Below the pieces are notes generated by a model. It was not told the origin of the DNA, did not search any database, and was given only the letters and a program-made list of their open reading frames with translations. From Bacillota bacterium (GTDB taxonomy: Bacteria; Bacillota; Clostridia; Tissierellales; Peptoniphilaceae), in the NCBI GenBank assembly GCA_030532225.1, contig JAUNLQ010000002.1:62001-126000 (forward strand): a stretch of DNA of 64,000 nt, in the 5' to 3' direction. Positions 34,926 through 43,164 of this stretch are shown here, piece by piece. Both the position numbers and the translations under genes were made by a program. Numbering within the stretch: the stretch's first letter is position 1; the number at the start of each line of letters is the position of its first letter.

Positions 34926-36005
34926 ATGAGTAAGGAAATAGGTGTAAATATAAAGGAAAAACAAAAAAAAGAAATTTTTATTAGGTCATCTGCTGCTGAA
35001 TATTTGACTTTTATTGCAGCCAATGGAAATGACCAGGAAGCCATTGAAATTAGATATGAAGATGAAAATATTTGGCTTAGTCAAAAGATGATGGCCAGTC
35101 TTTATGGTGTCAGCACTGCAACAATAAATGAACATTTAAAAAATATATTTGAAGACAAGGAATTGCAAGAAGAAGCAACTATTAGGAAATTCCTAATAGT
35201 TCAAAAAGAAGGTTCTAGAAATGTTTCTAGAGAAACTAAACATTATAACCTACAAGCCATTATTGCAGTAGGTTTTAAAGTTAATAACCAACGTGCCGTC
35301 CAATTTAGAAAGTGGGCAAACCAGATTGTAAAAGATTATACAATCAAGGGTTGGGCAATAGATGATGAAAGACTTAAAAATTCTGGGACCAAACTTACTA
35401 AGGATTATTTTGATAAATTACTGGTACAAATCCGTGAAATACGATTATCTGAGAGAAGGTTCTACCAAAAAATCACAGATATTTATGCCACCTCCTTAGA
35501 CTATGATCCATCTGCAAAGGCAACAAGAAGATTTTTTGCTGCAATACAAAATAAACTCCATTATGCCATTCATGGAAAAACTGCAGCTGAGTTAATTGTA
35601 GATAGGGCCAACCACAAAAATAAAAATATGGGCCTTACAACTTGGGAAGGCTCACCAGACTCAAAAATTCATAAATATGATGTAGTCGTTGCAAAAAATT
35701 ATCTCAACGAGGAAGAATTAAATCAAATGCAAAGAATTGTTTCTGCTTACTTAGATATGGCAGAACTCCAAGCCCAAAGACATATTCCAATGACTATGGA
35801 AGATTGGGAAAAAAGATTAAATGGATTTCTTGAACTTTGGGATAAGGACATCCTAAAGGATGCAGGGAAAGTCTCAGCAGAACTTGCTAAAGACCATGCA
35901 GAAAGTGAATTTGAAAAATATAGGATTGTCCAAGATAAACTTTATAAAAGTGATTTTGATAAGTTTTTGGAACTTGAAAATGAAAGTATAATCTTGGATA
36001 AATAA
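34926..36005 (+). CDS. RhuM family protein
   Basis: A 359-residue protein of the RhuM family, named after a gene of Salmonella pathogenicity island 3; the biochemical role is not established. Visible family features are YEDENIWLSQKMMASLYGVSTATINEHL near residue 40 (an HTH-like N-terminal part), the central TKHYNLQAIIAVGFKVNN with RAVQFRKWANQIVKDY, and AIHGKTAAELIVDRA. The start is the ATG at 34926 with GGAGG 6 bases upstream; the TTG at 34914 is part of the leader. RhuM genes often sit in mobile or defence islands. Here it stands alone between the SLH gene and udk. Confidence 0.88.
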   Translation: MSKEIGVNIKEKQKKEIFIRSSAAEYLTFIAANGNDQEAIEIRYEDENIWLSQKMMASLYGVSTATINEHLKNIFEDKELQEEATIRKFLIVQKEGSRNVSRETKHYNLQAIIAVGFKVNNQRAVQFRKWANQIVKDYTIKGWAIDDERLKNSGTKLTKDYFDKLLVQIREIRLSERRFYQKITDIYATSLDYDPSAKATRRFFAAIQNKLHYAIHGKTAAELIVDRANHKNKNMGLTTWEGSPDSKIHKYDVVVAKNYLNEEELNQMQRIVSAYLDMAELQAQRHIPMTMEDWEKRLNGFLELWDKDILKDAGKVSAELAKDHAESEFEKYRIVQDKLYKSDFDKFLELENESIILDK

Positions 36006-36007
36006 AA

Positions 36008-36050
36008 TCAACCCTCCTAGTGCTTGTCCACCAAGGAGGGTTTTATTATT
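36008..36050. terminator. Bidirectional intrinsic terminator
   Basis: AACCCTCCT...AGGAGGGTT with an inner GTG/CAC pairing stands between the convergent RhuM and udk genes, followed by TTATT on plus. Confidence 0.75.
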
Positions 36051-36055
36051 CTTAG

Positions 36056-36667
36056 CTATATTCTCTTTTTTATATTTTCTACTATCATTTCTATGGCAAT
36101 TTTGTTTTCGCCGCCTCTTGGTATTATTATATCTGCATATTTTTTTGAGGGCTCTACAAATTGGTCGTGCATAGGCTTTACTGTTGTTTCGTATTGGTCC
36201 AGGATTGATTCTAGGGACCTGCCTCTTTCTATGGCGTCTCTTCTAATTCTTCTTACTAGTCTTTCGTCATCGTCTGTTTCTACAAATATTTTAATATCCA
36301 TTAGGTCCCTTAGTTCTTGGTTGTCCAAGACCAGGATGCCATCTACTACTATAACCTTTTTGGCTTGTACTATTACTTCTTCACTGGACCTGTCGTGGAT
36401 AGTGTAGTCGTAAACTGGCCTTTTTATAGTTTCTCCTTTGATCAAGGCCTTTAAGTGGTCGATCATAATGTTAGTATCAAAGGCATTGGGATGGTCATAA
36501 TTAAGCTTGGCCCTTTCTTCTAGGCGCAAGTTAGTATGGGACTTATAATAGTAGTCGTGGCATAGGACTACTATGTCGTTTTCAAAATTTTTTCTCAGTT
36601 CGTTTACTATTGTAGTTTTTCCTGAAGCTGATCCTCCAGCTACTCCAATTACTGTAACTTTTTCCAT
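36056..36667 (-). CDS. udk: Uridine kinase
   Basis: Phosphorylates uridine and cytidine in pyrimidine salvage. The P-loop GVAGGSASGKTTIV is at residues about 7-20, followed by CHDYYYKSH, LNYDHPNAFD with the family aspartate, RPVYDYTIHDRS, and the lid RRIRRDAIERGRS. The 203-residue length is typical. It is separated from the DUF2089 pair by 58 bases and probably has its own transcript. Confidence 0.95.
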   Translation of the reverse strand: MEKVTVIGVAGGSASGKTTIVNELRKNFENDIVVLCHDYYYKSHTNLRLEERAKLNYDHPNAFDTNIMIDHLKALIKGETIKRPVYDYTIHDRSSEEVIVQAKKVIVVDGILVLDNQELRDLMDIKIFVETDDDERLVRRIRRDAIERGRSLESILDQYETTVKPMHDQFVEPSKKYADIIIPRGGENKIAIEMIVENIKKRI

Positions 36668-36725
36668 TTTCCACCTCTATTTCTAAAAATAGCATAGCTT
36701 ATTTTCAAAAATTTTGCAAAAGATT

Positions 36726-37034
36726 TTAGCTTACTAGGGTCTGGGCCCTAGCTGCTCTAAGCCTGTCTCTTTGGACCTTGGCTTGTCTTTTCTTTACTAA
36801 ATATCCTATGGCTATAAAGATAAGAGTTGGTATATTAATTATTATTAAGCTAAGTAAGCTAGTAAAAAACAGTTGGACCTTGGAAAAGTCTGGTAGGGCC
36901 AATATGTTAAAAAACATTAGCAGAGAAAAAATCAGGTTAGCTCCTGGCAAAATCAAGGCCAAAAGCTTGGTCTTAAAGGCTGATAAAAAGCCTTGTAAAA
37001 GTAAAAGTCCAAAGATTAGATATAGTAGTTCCAT
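36726..37034 (-). CDS. Small membrane protein paired with DUF2089 regulator
   Basis: A 102-residue protein with three hydrophobic helices (about residues 3-18, 23-47, 55-80) and a strongly basic, probably cytoplasmic tail (KKRQAKVQRDRLRAARAQ). No enzymatic motif is visible. Its ATG overlaps the stop of the DUF2089 gene (TAATG), so the two are translated together. I infer a membrane partner or target of that regulator, possibly in envelope stress sensing, from the pairing alone. Confidence 0.72.
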   Translation of the reverse strand: MELLYLIFGLLLLQGFLSAFKTKLLALILPGANLIFSLLMFFNILALPDFSKVQLFFTSLLSLIIINIPTLIFIAIGYLVKKRQAKVQRDRLRAARAQTLVS

Positions 37035-37333
37035 TATTTTTCCTCCTTTGTCTTTTCATATTGGTCAATTAAGATGCTGGCTGTTTGCAGGTCAATTTTT
37101 TCTGCAAGGGCCAAGTCCTTAATTAAGTCTATGTAACTGTCCCTGGTCTGCTCATCTCCCAGCTCAACTTTGGCTATTAGTCTGTCTAGTCTAAGCCTTA
37201 TTGTTGGATAGCTAACTTGGTAGTCCTTGGCCAGGTCTTTCAGTGAACCTGAGGCTAAAATGAACTTTTTTATAAAATTCATTTCATCTTGATCCAAGTT
37301 TTTTAGCCATGGAGAAATAAATTCTTTATTCAT
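37034..37333 (-). CDS. DUF2089 family transcriptional regulator
   Basis: A 99-residue DNA-binding protein. The helix-turn-helix is visible at about residues 28-60 (ILASGSLKDLAKDYQVSYPTIRLRLDRLIAKV), preceded by the DUF2089 pattern LDQDEMNFIKKFI. A C-terminal helical piece follows. The gene is first in a two-gene unit with a small membrane protein. Its promoter contains a perfect palindrome between -35 and -10, so autorepression is a good guess. GAGGTG precedes the ATG. Confidence 0.85.
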   Translation of the reverse strand: MNKEFISPWLKNLDQDEMNFIKKFILASGSLKDLAKDYQVSYPTIRLRLDRLIAKVELGDEQTRDSYIDLIKDLALAEKIDLQTASILIDQYEKTKEEK

Positions 37334-37351
37334 TTTTCACCTCTTTATCAT

Positions 37352-37380
37352 AGTATAAGCTTTAACTTTATTAAAGTCAA
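37352..37380 (-). promoter_or_regulatory. DUF2089 promoter with palindrome in the spacer
   Basis: On the minus strand TTGACT (37375-37380) and TATACT (37352-37357) are 17 bases apart. The perfect palindrome ACTTTAATAAAGT (37365-37377) overlaps the -35 and the spacer, a position where bound protein would exclude RNA polymerase. Confidence 0.7.
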
Positions 37381-37413
37381 TCTTAATTTTTATTTTAGTT
37401 TTATTTAGCTTTT

Positions 37414-37430
37414 CTTTAATTTTATTAAAG
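37414..37430. promoter_or_regulatory. Second CTTTA/TAAAG palindrome upstream of DUF2089 gene
   Basis: CTTTAAT-TTT-ATTAAAG has perfect 7-base arms. It lies 36 bases above the palindrome in the promoter and shares its half-site CTTTA. It may be an auxiliary operator. Confidence 0.5.
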
Positions 37431-37437
37431 TTTAAGG

Positions 37438-37467
37438 CAAAAAAATAGGCCTGAGTATTCAAGCCTA
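37438..37467 (-). terminator. Intrinsic terminator after the TPR gene
   Basis: On the minus strand TAGGCTTG...CAGGCCTA (37446-37467) is followed by seven T, 9 bases after the stop. Confidence 0.75.
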
Positions 37468-37476
37468 GTTTTGTTT

Positions 37477-38580
37477 TTATGAATTTTTCAACTGGTCTAT
37501 TATTTGTGCCAGGTCTGGATTTGGATCAATTTCGTAGGCAATTTCAAAGTTGCCTAGGGCTGCTTCCTTGTGGCCTTCTTGGTAGAAGATGCTAGCTAAG
37601 TTGTAGTTTAAGAAATAATCTGGTCCAAAGCTGTCAATGGCCTCTTCTATTTCTTTCTTGGCCAGGTCTGGTCTGCCAAGTTGCTGGTAGCTTATGGCTA
37701 CTTGGTTTCTATAAATCTTAGAGTCTTCTATTTCTATGGCTTTTTTTATGGCAGCTAGGCTGTCTTCATATAGGCCTAAATAATAGTAGGCCAAACTTAG
37801 CTGATAAAAATAATAGTCATCTCTTTTTTCTAAGTTTACTTCTAAAAGCTTTTTCAAAGCCTGGTCATAGGCTCCTACTTCTAGGTCCAAGGCTGCTTCT
37901 TCCTTGTTTATATCTGATTGTATATCTTCTAAAAGAATCCTGGCCTCTTGGAGGCGGAAGTCGTTTTTGTCTAGTTTTAGGAACTTTTCTATTACTAACT
38001 TGGCCTTTAAAAATTGACCAAAGTCTCTGTATATATAGGCTAGCTTGTAATAGGCCAAGGAAAAGTCTGGGTCCTGATTAAGGACTCTTTCGTATATGTT
38101 CATAAGTTCTATAGCATAGGCGTTTTTTTCTTGGTCTGACAAAATTGAAATGTCTAAGTTTTCCAGGCCTTGACCTAGGCTAAATAAAATTTTTCCATCT
38201 GCCAGGTCTTTTTCTACTAGAAAGTTAAGATAAATTACTCCGTCTAAAAAGTTTTCATCTGCCATATATTCTAGGGCTGCCTTAAAGACAAAGCCCTTGG
38301 CGTCCTTGGAGGCTGATTTTATAAAATCAAAGTAAGTGTCCTTGTACTTGTCATCTTGGCCTAAGGATATATAGTAGACCATACCTTCTACAAAGTAGGC
38401 TATAGGAATTTGGTCCAGGTCTTTTTGGACCAAGTTTACAAGTCTTGATGACAGAATTGGTAGAGGCAAATAGCCCTGGTAGCTTTGGCCATCTAGGTCT
38501 ATTTTAGCTCCTTCTTTTAGTTCTAAAATCGCCAGGTCCTCTAGTCTTTTAGATATTAGCTTATGGTAAATCATTTCCAT
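37477..38580 (-). CDS. Tetratricopeptide repeat protein
   Basis: A 367-residue cytoplasmic protein made mainly of TPR helices. Clear repeat units are FSLAYYKLAYIYRDFGQFLKAK, YYFYQLSLAYYYLGLYEDSL, KIYRNQVAISYQQLGRPDLAK and YFLNYNLASIFYQEGHKEAAL, in about residues 165-355. The N-terminal 120 residues are less clearly repetitive. TPR arrays bind partner proteins and no catalytic motif is present. It is last in a radical SAM / membrane protein / TPR unit and overlaps the membrane gene by 10 bases. Confidence 0.85.
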   Translation of the reverse strand: MEMIYHKLISKRLEDLAILELKEGAKIDLDGQSYQGYLPLPILSSRLVNLVQKDLDQIPIAYFVEGMVYYISLGQDDKYKDTYFDFIKSASKDAKGFVFKAALEYMADENFLDGVIYLNFLVEKDLADGKILFSLGQGLENLDISILSDQEKNAYAIELMNIYERVLNQDPDFSLAYYKLAYIYRDFGQFLKAKLVIEKFLKLDKNDFRLQEARILLEDIQSDINKEEAALDLEVGAYDQALKKLLEVNLEKRDDYYFYQLSLAYYYLGLYEDSLAAIKKAIEIEDSKIYRNQVAISYQQLGRPDLAKKEIEEAIDSFGPDYFLNYNLASIFYQEGHKEAALGNFEIAYEIDPNPDLAQIIDQLKNS

Positions 38581-39290
38581 GCCCCCATGTATTTTCTCTT
38601 ACGCATTGAGGAATTTCTAGTTGCCTTAAATAAGACAGCCCTAAAAACTATATAAAAGCCTAGGAGCAAAGTCATCACTATGACTGTAGTATTAAAAACA
38701 GGGAAGGAAAAGTATAGGCTTAAAGGGTTAGAGAATAAGAAAAATGGGGCATAATGATAACTTATTATTAAATAAGCTAGGGTATGAGGCAGCCAAATAT
38801 ACCAGTTGTCCTTTAAATATTCAAAGGCATAGGCAATAGCTGCAAGGCCATAGCGATTACTTAAATAAATAGCCTCACCTAGGGGATTTAGGACAATAAA
38901 AATTAAAATTCCAATGGCCTGTCTATCTAAGACCCTGCCCATTAAAAGGCTGGCCAAATAGAAAATAAATTTTACTGCATAAATAGATCTCCAGTACCTA
39001 GTAAGAGAATTATCTATTACTAGACTAAATCTCTTATAGTGAATAGTGTCGTCTAAATAGCTAAAATAAGCTGACAGCAAAAAGGCTTCTAACAAGGCTA
39101 TAATTAAACCAGTTAACAAACCTCGTCCTGGTATTATGGACCCAACAAGTCCAACACTGTAATAAAGGACAAGATTTATAAAAGAAAATCCCAAAGGTAA
39201 TAAAATTATATAGGGAACCTTTTTTATTACCTGGCCTGTTTCCTTTAAGGCGTCTCTGTAAACTGCTGATAAGTCATTAATGTATTCCAT
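38571..39290 (-). CDS. Uncharacterised multi-pass membrane protein
   Basis: A protein of about 239 residues with five or six hydrophobic helices separated by short loops, and a basic tail (KATRNSSMRKRKYMG). I do not recognise the family. The pattern of a helix-rich domain with GLLTGLIIALLEAFLLSAYFSYL recalls small integral envelope proteins without transport motifs. I placed the start at the ATG at 39290, which has AAAGGA 6 bases upstream; an ATG at 39305 is possible. The gene begins inside the radical SAM coding end and overlaps the TPR gene. Confidence 0.7.
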   Translation of the reverse strand: MEYINDLSAVYRDALKETGQVIKKVPYIILLPLGFSFINLVLYYSVGLVGSIIPGRGLLTGLIIALLEAFLLSAYFSYLDDTIHYKRFSLVIDNSLTRYWRSIYAVKFIFYLASLLMGRVLDRQAIGILIFIVLNPLGEAIYLSNRYGLAAIAYAFEYLKDNWYIWLPHTLAYLIISYHYAPFFLFSNPLSLYFSFPVFNTTVIVMTLLLGFYIVFRAVLFKATRNSSMRKRKYMGAWK

Positions 39291-40983
39291 AAACAATCCT
39301 TTCATAATCTTTCGTTATATCTACTATATTTGTACCCAAAGGCCCATAGAAAAATCCAAGGACTTTTTCTTGATTCTTTGAATCTACAAATTTTTGGAAG
39401 ACAAAGTCTTTGACTAATTTTTTTGTAGTTTGGTCCATACTTAGGCCAAAAGATTTTCGTAAAGCTTGGTCTTTTAATAGGTCGTGATAAATATTTGCAG
39501 CCACAGCTTTTGGGTTCAAAAACTTTTTCGGAAATGCCTTGTTGTTGGCCAAAAAGTCGTATCTTAGCTTTTCAATGATCCTGTCTGCGTTTTCGCCATA
39601 GTTTTTTCTAATGAAAGTAGCAAAGATTTCATAAAGGGCCTGTCTTGAATGCTTTAGGTTTTGGAAAGAAGATTCTTCCCAAAAGTCAGCCAGGTCTTGG
39701 AAAAATTCAAAGGGATTTTCAGGATCCACCAAGGCCTCTATAGTTCTTGCAAAGTAGCCTTCGTTATAATATTTTTCTACTACATCTTCAAATATCTTCA
39801 ATTTTCTTATTTCCAGTGGAGTCAAATAAGGGGTCTTTATTATTTCATAGGTTGGATACTTAGAAAATATAAGGCCATACTTGTCAGCTTCAAGTCTAAG
39901 CTTAGACCCTCTTAAAAGTTTCAGAAAGCCTATTTGTAGCTTGTCTGCCCCTAAGGATGCTGCGTAGTTAAAGGACCTTTTAAAAGACTTATAGTCTTCA
40001 TAAGGCAGGCCTACGATTAAGTCTACATGCTGGTGGATGTTGCCATAGGACTTAATAGTCTTTACCACATGGCCTAGCCTATCTAAGTCAGCTAGCCTGT
40101 CTATAGCCTCAAGGGTCTGAAGATTGGAAGATTGGATGCCTATTTCAAATTGGAAAAGTCCCTTGGGCATCTTTTCTAAAAACTTTAAAAATTCATCTGA
40201 AATTAAGTGGGCCATTAGTTCCATATGAAAGCACATACCTTTCCTAGCATGGTCTAGGATAAAGTCCATAATCTCCATGGAAAATTTTTCGTTGGCATTA
40301 AAGGTTCTGTCTACTAACTTTATAGTGTCTGCCCCTGAGGCAATTAAGGCCAGAAGGTCTTTTTTTATTCTAGGAGTAGAAAATCTTCTAAGGCCTGGCA
40401 CTATTGAAGACAGGCAGTAGGCACACTTAAAGGGACAGCCTCTGGACATTTCATAGTAAACCATCTTCCCTGAAGGAGCCTGGTAGTTTTCAAAAGGCGA
40501 CGGTAGGCTGTCTAAGTCCTTAATCAAAGGCCTGTCTGGATTAATCAGAATCTGACCTTGGTGTCTAAAGCTAATGCCTAAGACTTCTTGAAAATCTTTT
40601 TTCTCTTCTATGGCCTTAACTAATTCTGCCATAGTCTCTTCTCCTTCGCCTCTAATAATCACATCAAGGGCTGGATTTTCTTCCATTAATTCTTGGTTGT
40701 CAAAGGAAACTTCTGGTCCTCCCCAAACTATAAGTAGGTCTTCCTTGGCCTTCTTTAAGTCTGAGCTTAGTCTTTGGACAAAGTCTATATTCCAAATATA
40801 AGTGGAAAAGCCAATAAGATCTGGGTCTTCTTTTAATATTTCCCTGTATATGTCATCTAGGTTTTGGTTAATGTTAAAGTCTATTGTCTTAACATTTTCT
40901 TTCTTTAAATAATTTTTTATATAGGCTATGGCCAAGTTCTGATGGGAGTACTTGGCATTAATTCCTGCTAATAGTATTTTCAA
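39277..40983 (-). CDS. B12-binding-domain radical SAM protein (DUF4080 type)
   Basis: A 568-residue radical SAM protein. The N-terminal cobalamin-binding-like domain spans about 1-135 (LLAGINAKYSHQNLAIAYI, DPDLIGFSTYIWNI, WGGPEVSF). The radical SAM core follows with the cluster-binding cysteines in GCPFKCAYC at about residue 180, and GLPYEDYKSFKRSF. The C-terminal third fits DUF4080. The reaction is unknown; related proteins perform methyl transfers or rearrangements. I chose the TTG at 40983, which has AGGTGAT 4 bases upstream, over the GTG at 40992. It heads a three-gene unit. Confidence 0.87.
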   Translation of the reverse strand: MKILLAGINAKYSHQNLAIAYIKNYLKKENVKTIDFNINQNLDDIYREILKEDPDLIGFSTYIWNIDFVQRLSSDLKKAKEDLLIVWGGPEVSFDNQELMEENPALDVIIRGEGEETMAELVKAIEEKKDFQEVLGISFRHQGQILINPDRPLIKDLDSLPSPFENYQAPSGKMVYYEMSRGCPFKCAYCLSSIVPGLRRFSTPRIKKDLLALIASGADTIKLVDRTFNANEKFSMEIMDFILDHARKGMCFHMELMAHLISDEFLKFLEKMPKGLFQFEIGIQSSNLQTLEAIDRLADLDRLGHVVKTIKSYGNIHQHVDLIVGLPYEDYKSFKRSFNYAASLGADKLQIGFLKLLRGSKLRLEADKYGLIFSKYPTYEIIKTPYLTPLEIRKLKIFEDVVEKYYNEGYFARTIEALVDPENPFEFFQDLADFWEESSFQNLKHSRQALYEIFATFIRKNYGENADRIIEKLRYDFLANNKAFPKKFLNPKAVAANIYHDLLKDQALRKSFGLSMDQTTKKLVKDFVFQKFVDSKNQEKVLGFFYGPLGTNIVDITKDYERIVYGIH

Positions 40984-41045
40984 ATCTATCACCTTTTTTT
41001 AGTATAGCATAAGATTGGCTTTGAGAAAATATGGCAAAAACAGAA

Positions 41046-41082
41046 GCAAAAAAATACACCCTGCCTGAGCAAAGTGTATTTT
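41046..41082 (-). terminator. Intrinsic terminator of the V-ATPase operon
   Basis: On the minus strand AAAATACAC...GTGTATTTT (41051-41082) is followed by a T run, starting 5 bases after the subunit D stop. Confidence 0.8.
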
Positions 41083-41087
41083 CATTC

Positions 41088-41747
41088 TTATCTTGCTTTG
41101 TTAATCAATTCTTTAGTTTTCATTAAGCGTGTTATAGTTTCCCTTTCCCCTTCTTCTAATCTCATTCTTATAGACTTAATAGTGTCTTCAAGGTCTGGAA
41201 TGGTCCTGTATTCTAGGGCATTTACTCTTCTTCTTGTTACTTCTATTTCGTCTGCCATTAGCTGGCTAGTTTTTTCGATTTCAGCTAGTTGCAAAAGCTG
41301 GTCTAAAATCTTATCTAGTCTCATAATAGCTTCGTCTAATTCTGAGTTAGTGTGAGTAAATCCATAAGGGAAAATAGATGAGGACTGCTTGCCTTCTTCT
41401 AATTCAATTGCATTTTCTTTTATGAATTTCATTTGAGGAATGGCTACGCTCATTACATTTTCGATTTCTATATCTACATAAACTCTTTGTTTTGGCATAG
41501 ACAAGGCTAGTTCTAGAAAGTCTGGTATAGCCAAGGCTGAAGCCATAGTAAAGTCATTAAAGGACTGGGTTAGCTCCTTTTCTACTTCTTTTCTTAGGGC
41601 TTCGTTTTGTCTAATTATTTCAATAAACCTTCTTACTAACTCATCTTGTTTGTCTTTTAAAAGTTTATGGCCTTTTTTTGCTGTCTTAAGCTTCTTTTTT
41701 AGCTGGGACAGCTCCATTCTAGTAGGATTGACTTTTAATACTGCCAT
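41088..41747 (-). CDS. ntpD: V-type ATP synthase subunit D
   Basis: Central rotor shaft of the V1 sector, a long antiparallel coiled coil inside the A3B3 head. The 219-residue protein starts with the family signature VNPTRMELSQLKKKLKTAKKGHKLLKDK and has a second long helix at the C-terminus (ALEYRTIPDLEDTIKSIRMRL). It is last in the operon, 10 bases after subunit B. Confidence 0.95.
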   Translation of the reverse strand: MAVLKVNPTRMELSQLKKKLKTAKKGHKLLKDKQDELVRRFIEIIRQNEALRKEVEKELTQSFNDFTMASALAIPDFLELALSMPKQRVYVDIEIENVMSVAIPQMKFIKENAIELEEGKQSSSIFPYGFTHTNSELDEAIMRLDKILDQLLQLAEIEKTSQLMADEIEVTRRRVNALEYRTIPDLEDTIKSIRMRLEEGERETITRLMKTKELINKAR

Positions 41748-41757
41748 AAGATCCCAC

Positions 41758-43164
41758 CTATTCTTTATCTTCTAGGGGGTTTTTATCTGATTTTTTTAGT
41801 CCTATATATTTTTCAATAAGTCTATCATCAATTCTCTTAAGCTCATATCTTGGAAGCTTATCAAGAAGTTCCCAACCTAGGTCTAGAGTCTCCTCTATAG
41901 GTCTGTCAGTATAAAAACCTTGGCCTACATATCTTTCTTCAAATTCTTCAGCAAACTTCATAAAGGCCTTGTCAGTATCTGATAGGGCTGATTCTCCAAG
42001 TATAGTTGCTAACTCCTTGGCTTGAACTCCTGAAGTATAGGCTGCATAAATTTGGTTCATAGTGTCAGCATGGTCTTCCCTAGTTTTTCCTTCACCTATA
42101 CCCTTGTCTTTTAGACGAGATAGAGATGGAGTTACGTCTATAGGAGGAGATATATTTCTCTTGTGTAATTCCTTAGAAAGTAGGATTTGGCCTTCTGTAA
42201 TATAACCTGTAAGGTCAGGGATTGGATGAGTAATGTCATCTTCAGGCATGGTCAAAATAGGAATTTGGGTAATTGATCCTTCTCTGCCTACTATTCTTCC
42301 TGCTCTTTCGTATATGCCTGCTAGGTCTGTGTACAAGTAACCTGGATATCCTCTACGACCTGGTACTTCTTTTCTAGCTGCAGAAACTTCACGAAGGGCT
42401 TCTGCATAGTTGGTCATGTCAGTCATTATAACCAAAACGTGCATACCTTTTTCAAAAGCCAAGTATTCTGCTGTTGTAAGGGCCATTTTTGGAGTAGAAA
42501 TTCTTTCAATGGCTGGGTCATCTGCTAGGTTTATAAATAGAACTGATTGGTCAATGGATCCATGTTCATTAAAGTCGTCAATAAAATATTGGTACTCTTC
42601 AAAGGTAATACCTAGGGCTGCAAAAACAATAGCAAACTTAGAGTCTTTTCCCAATACCTTAGCCTGTCTGGCTATTTGGGCTGCCAAGTTGTTGTGAGGC
42701 ATACCAGAGCCTGAGAAAATCGGCAACTTTTGGCCACGAACTAGGGTGTTTAGGCCATCGATTACTGAAATTCCTGTTTGGATAAATTCGTCTGGATAGT
42801 CTCTGGAAACTGGGTTAATAGGTGTTCCGTTAACGTCAAGGTATTTTTCGGCTATAATGTTTGGTCCACCGTCAATTGGATTGCCAAGACCGTCAAATAC
42901 TCTACCTATCATAGATTCAGAAACTCCGATTTCCAAAGGCTTGCCTAAAAATCTAGTAGAAGTTTCCTTTAAGTTAATTCCAGAAGTTCCTTCATAAATT
43001 TGGATCAAGGCCCTATCGTTTTCTACTTCTAGAACCCTACCTCTTCTTTTTTCACCAGTTTGTAGTCTAATGTCAACAAGTTCTTCGAACCTAACTCCTT
43101 CTACACCTTCAACTACCATTAGAGGGCCTACTACTTCACTGGCTGTTTTATATTCTTTAAGCAT
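41758..43164 (-). CDS. ntpB: V-type ATP synthase subunit B
   Basis: Non-catalytic nucleotide-site subunit of the V1 head. The 468-residue length is typical. Visible motifs are [42 protein letters not shown] (the altered P-loop of B subunits), [18 protein letters not shown] and [19 protein letters not shown]. It overlaps subunit A by 8 bases. Confidence 0.97.
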   Translation of the reverse strand: MLKEYKTASEVVGPLMVVEGVEGVRFEELVDIRLQTGEKRRGRVLEVENDRALIQIYEGTSGINLKETSTRFLGKPLEIGVSESMIGRVFDGLGNPIDGGPNIIAEKYLDVNGTPINPVSRDYPDEFIQTGISVIDGLNTLVRGQKLPIFSGSGMPHNNLAAQIARQAKVLGKDSKFAIVFAALGITFEEYQYFIDDFNEHGSIDQSVLFINLADDPAIERISTPKMALTTAEYLAFEKGMHVLVIMTDMTNYAEALREVSAARKEVPGRRGYPGYLYTDLAGIYERAGRIVGREGSITQIPILTMPEDDITHPIPDLTGYITEGQILLSKELHKRNISPPIDVTPSLSRLKDKGIGEGKTREDHADTMNQIYAAYTSGVQAKELATILGESALSDTDKAFMKFAEEFEERYVGQGFYTDRPIEETLDLGWELLDKLPRYELKRIDDRLIEKYIGLKKSDKNPLEDKE

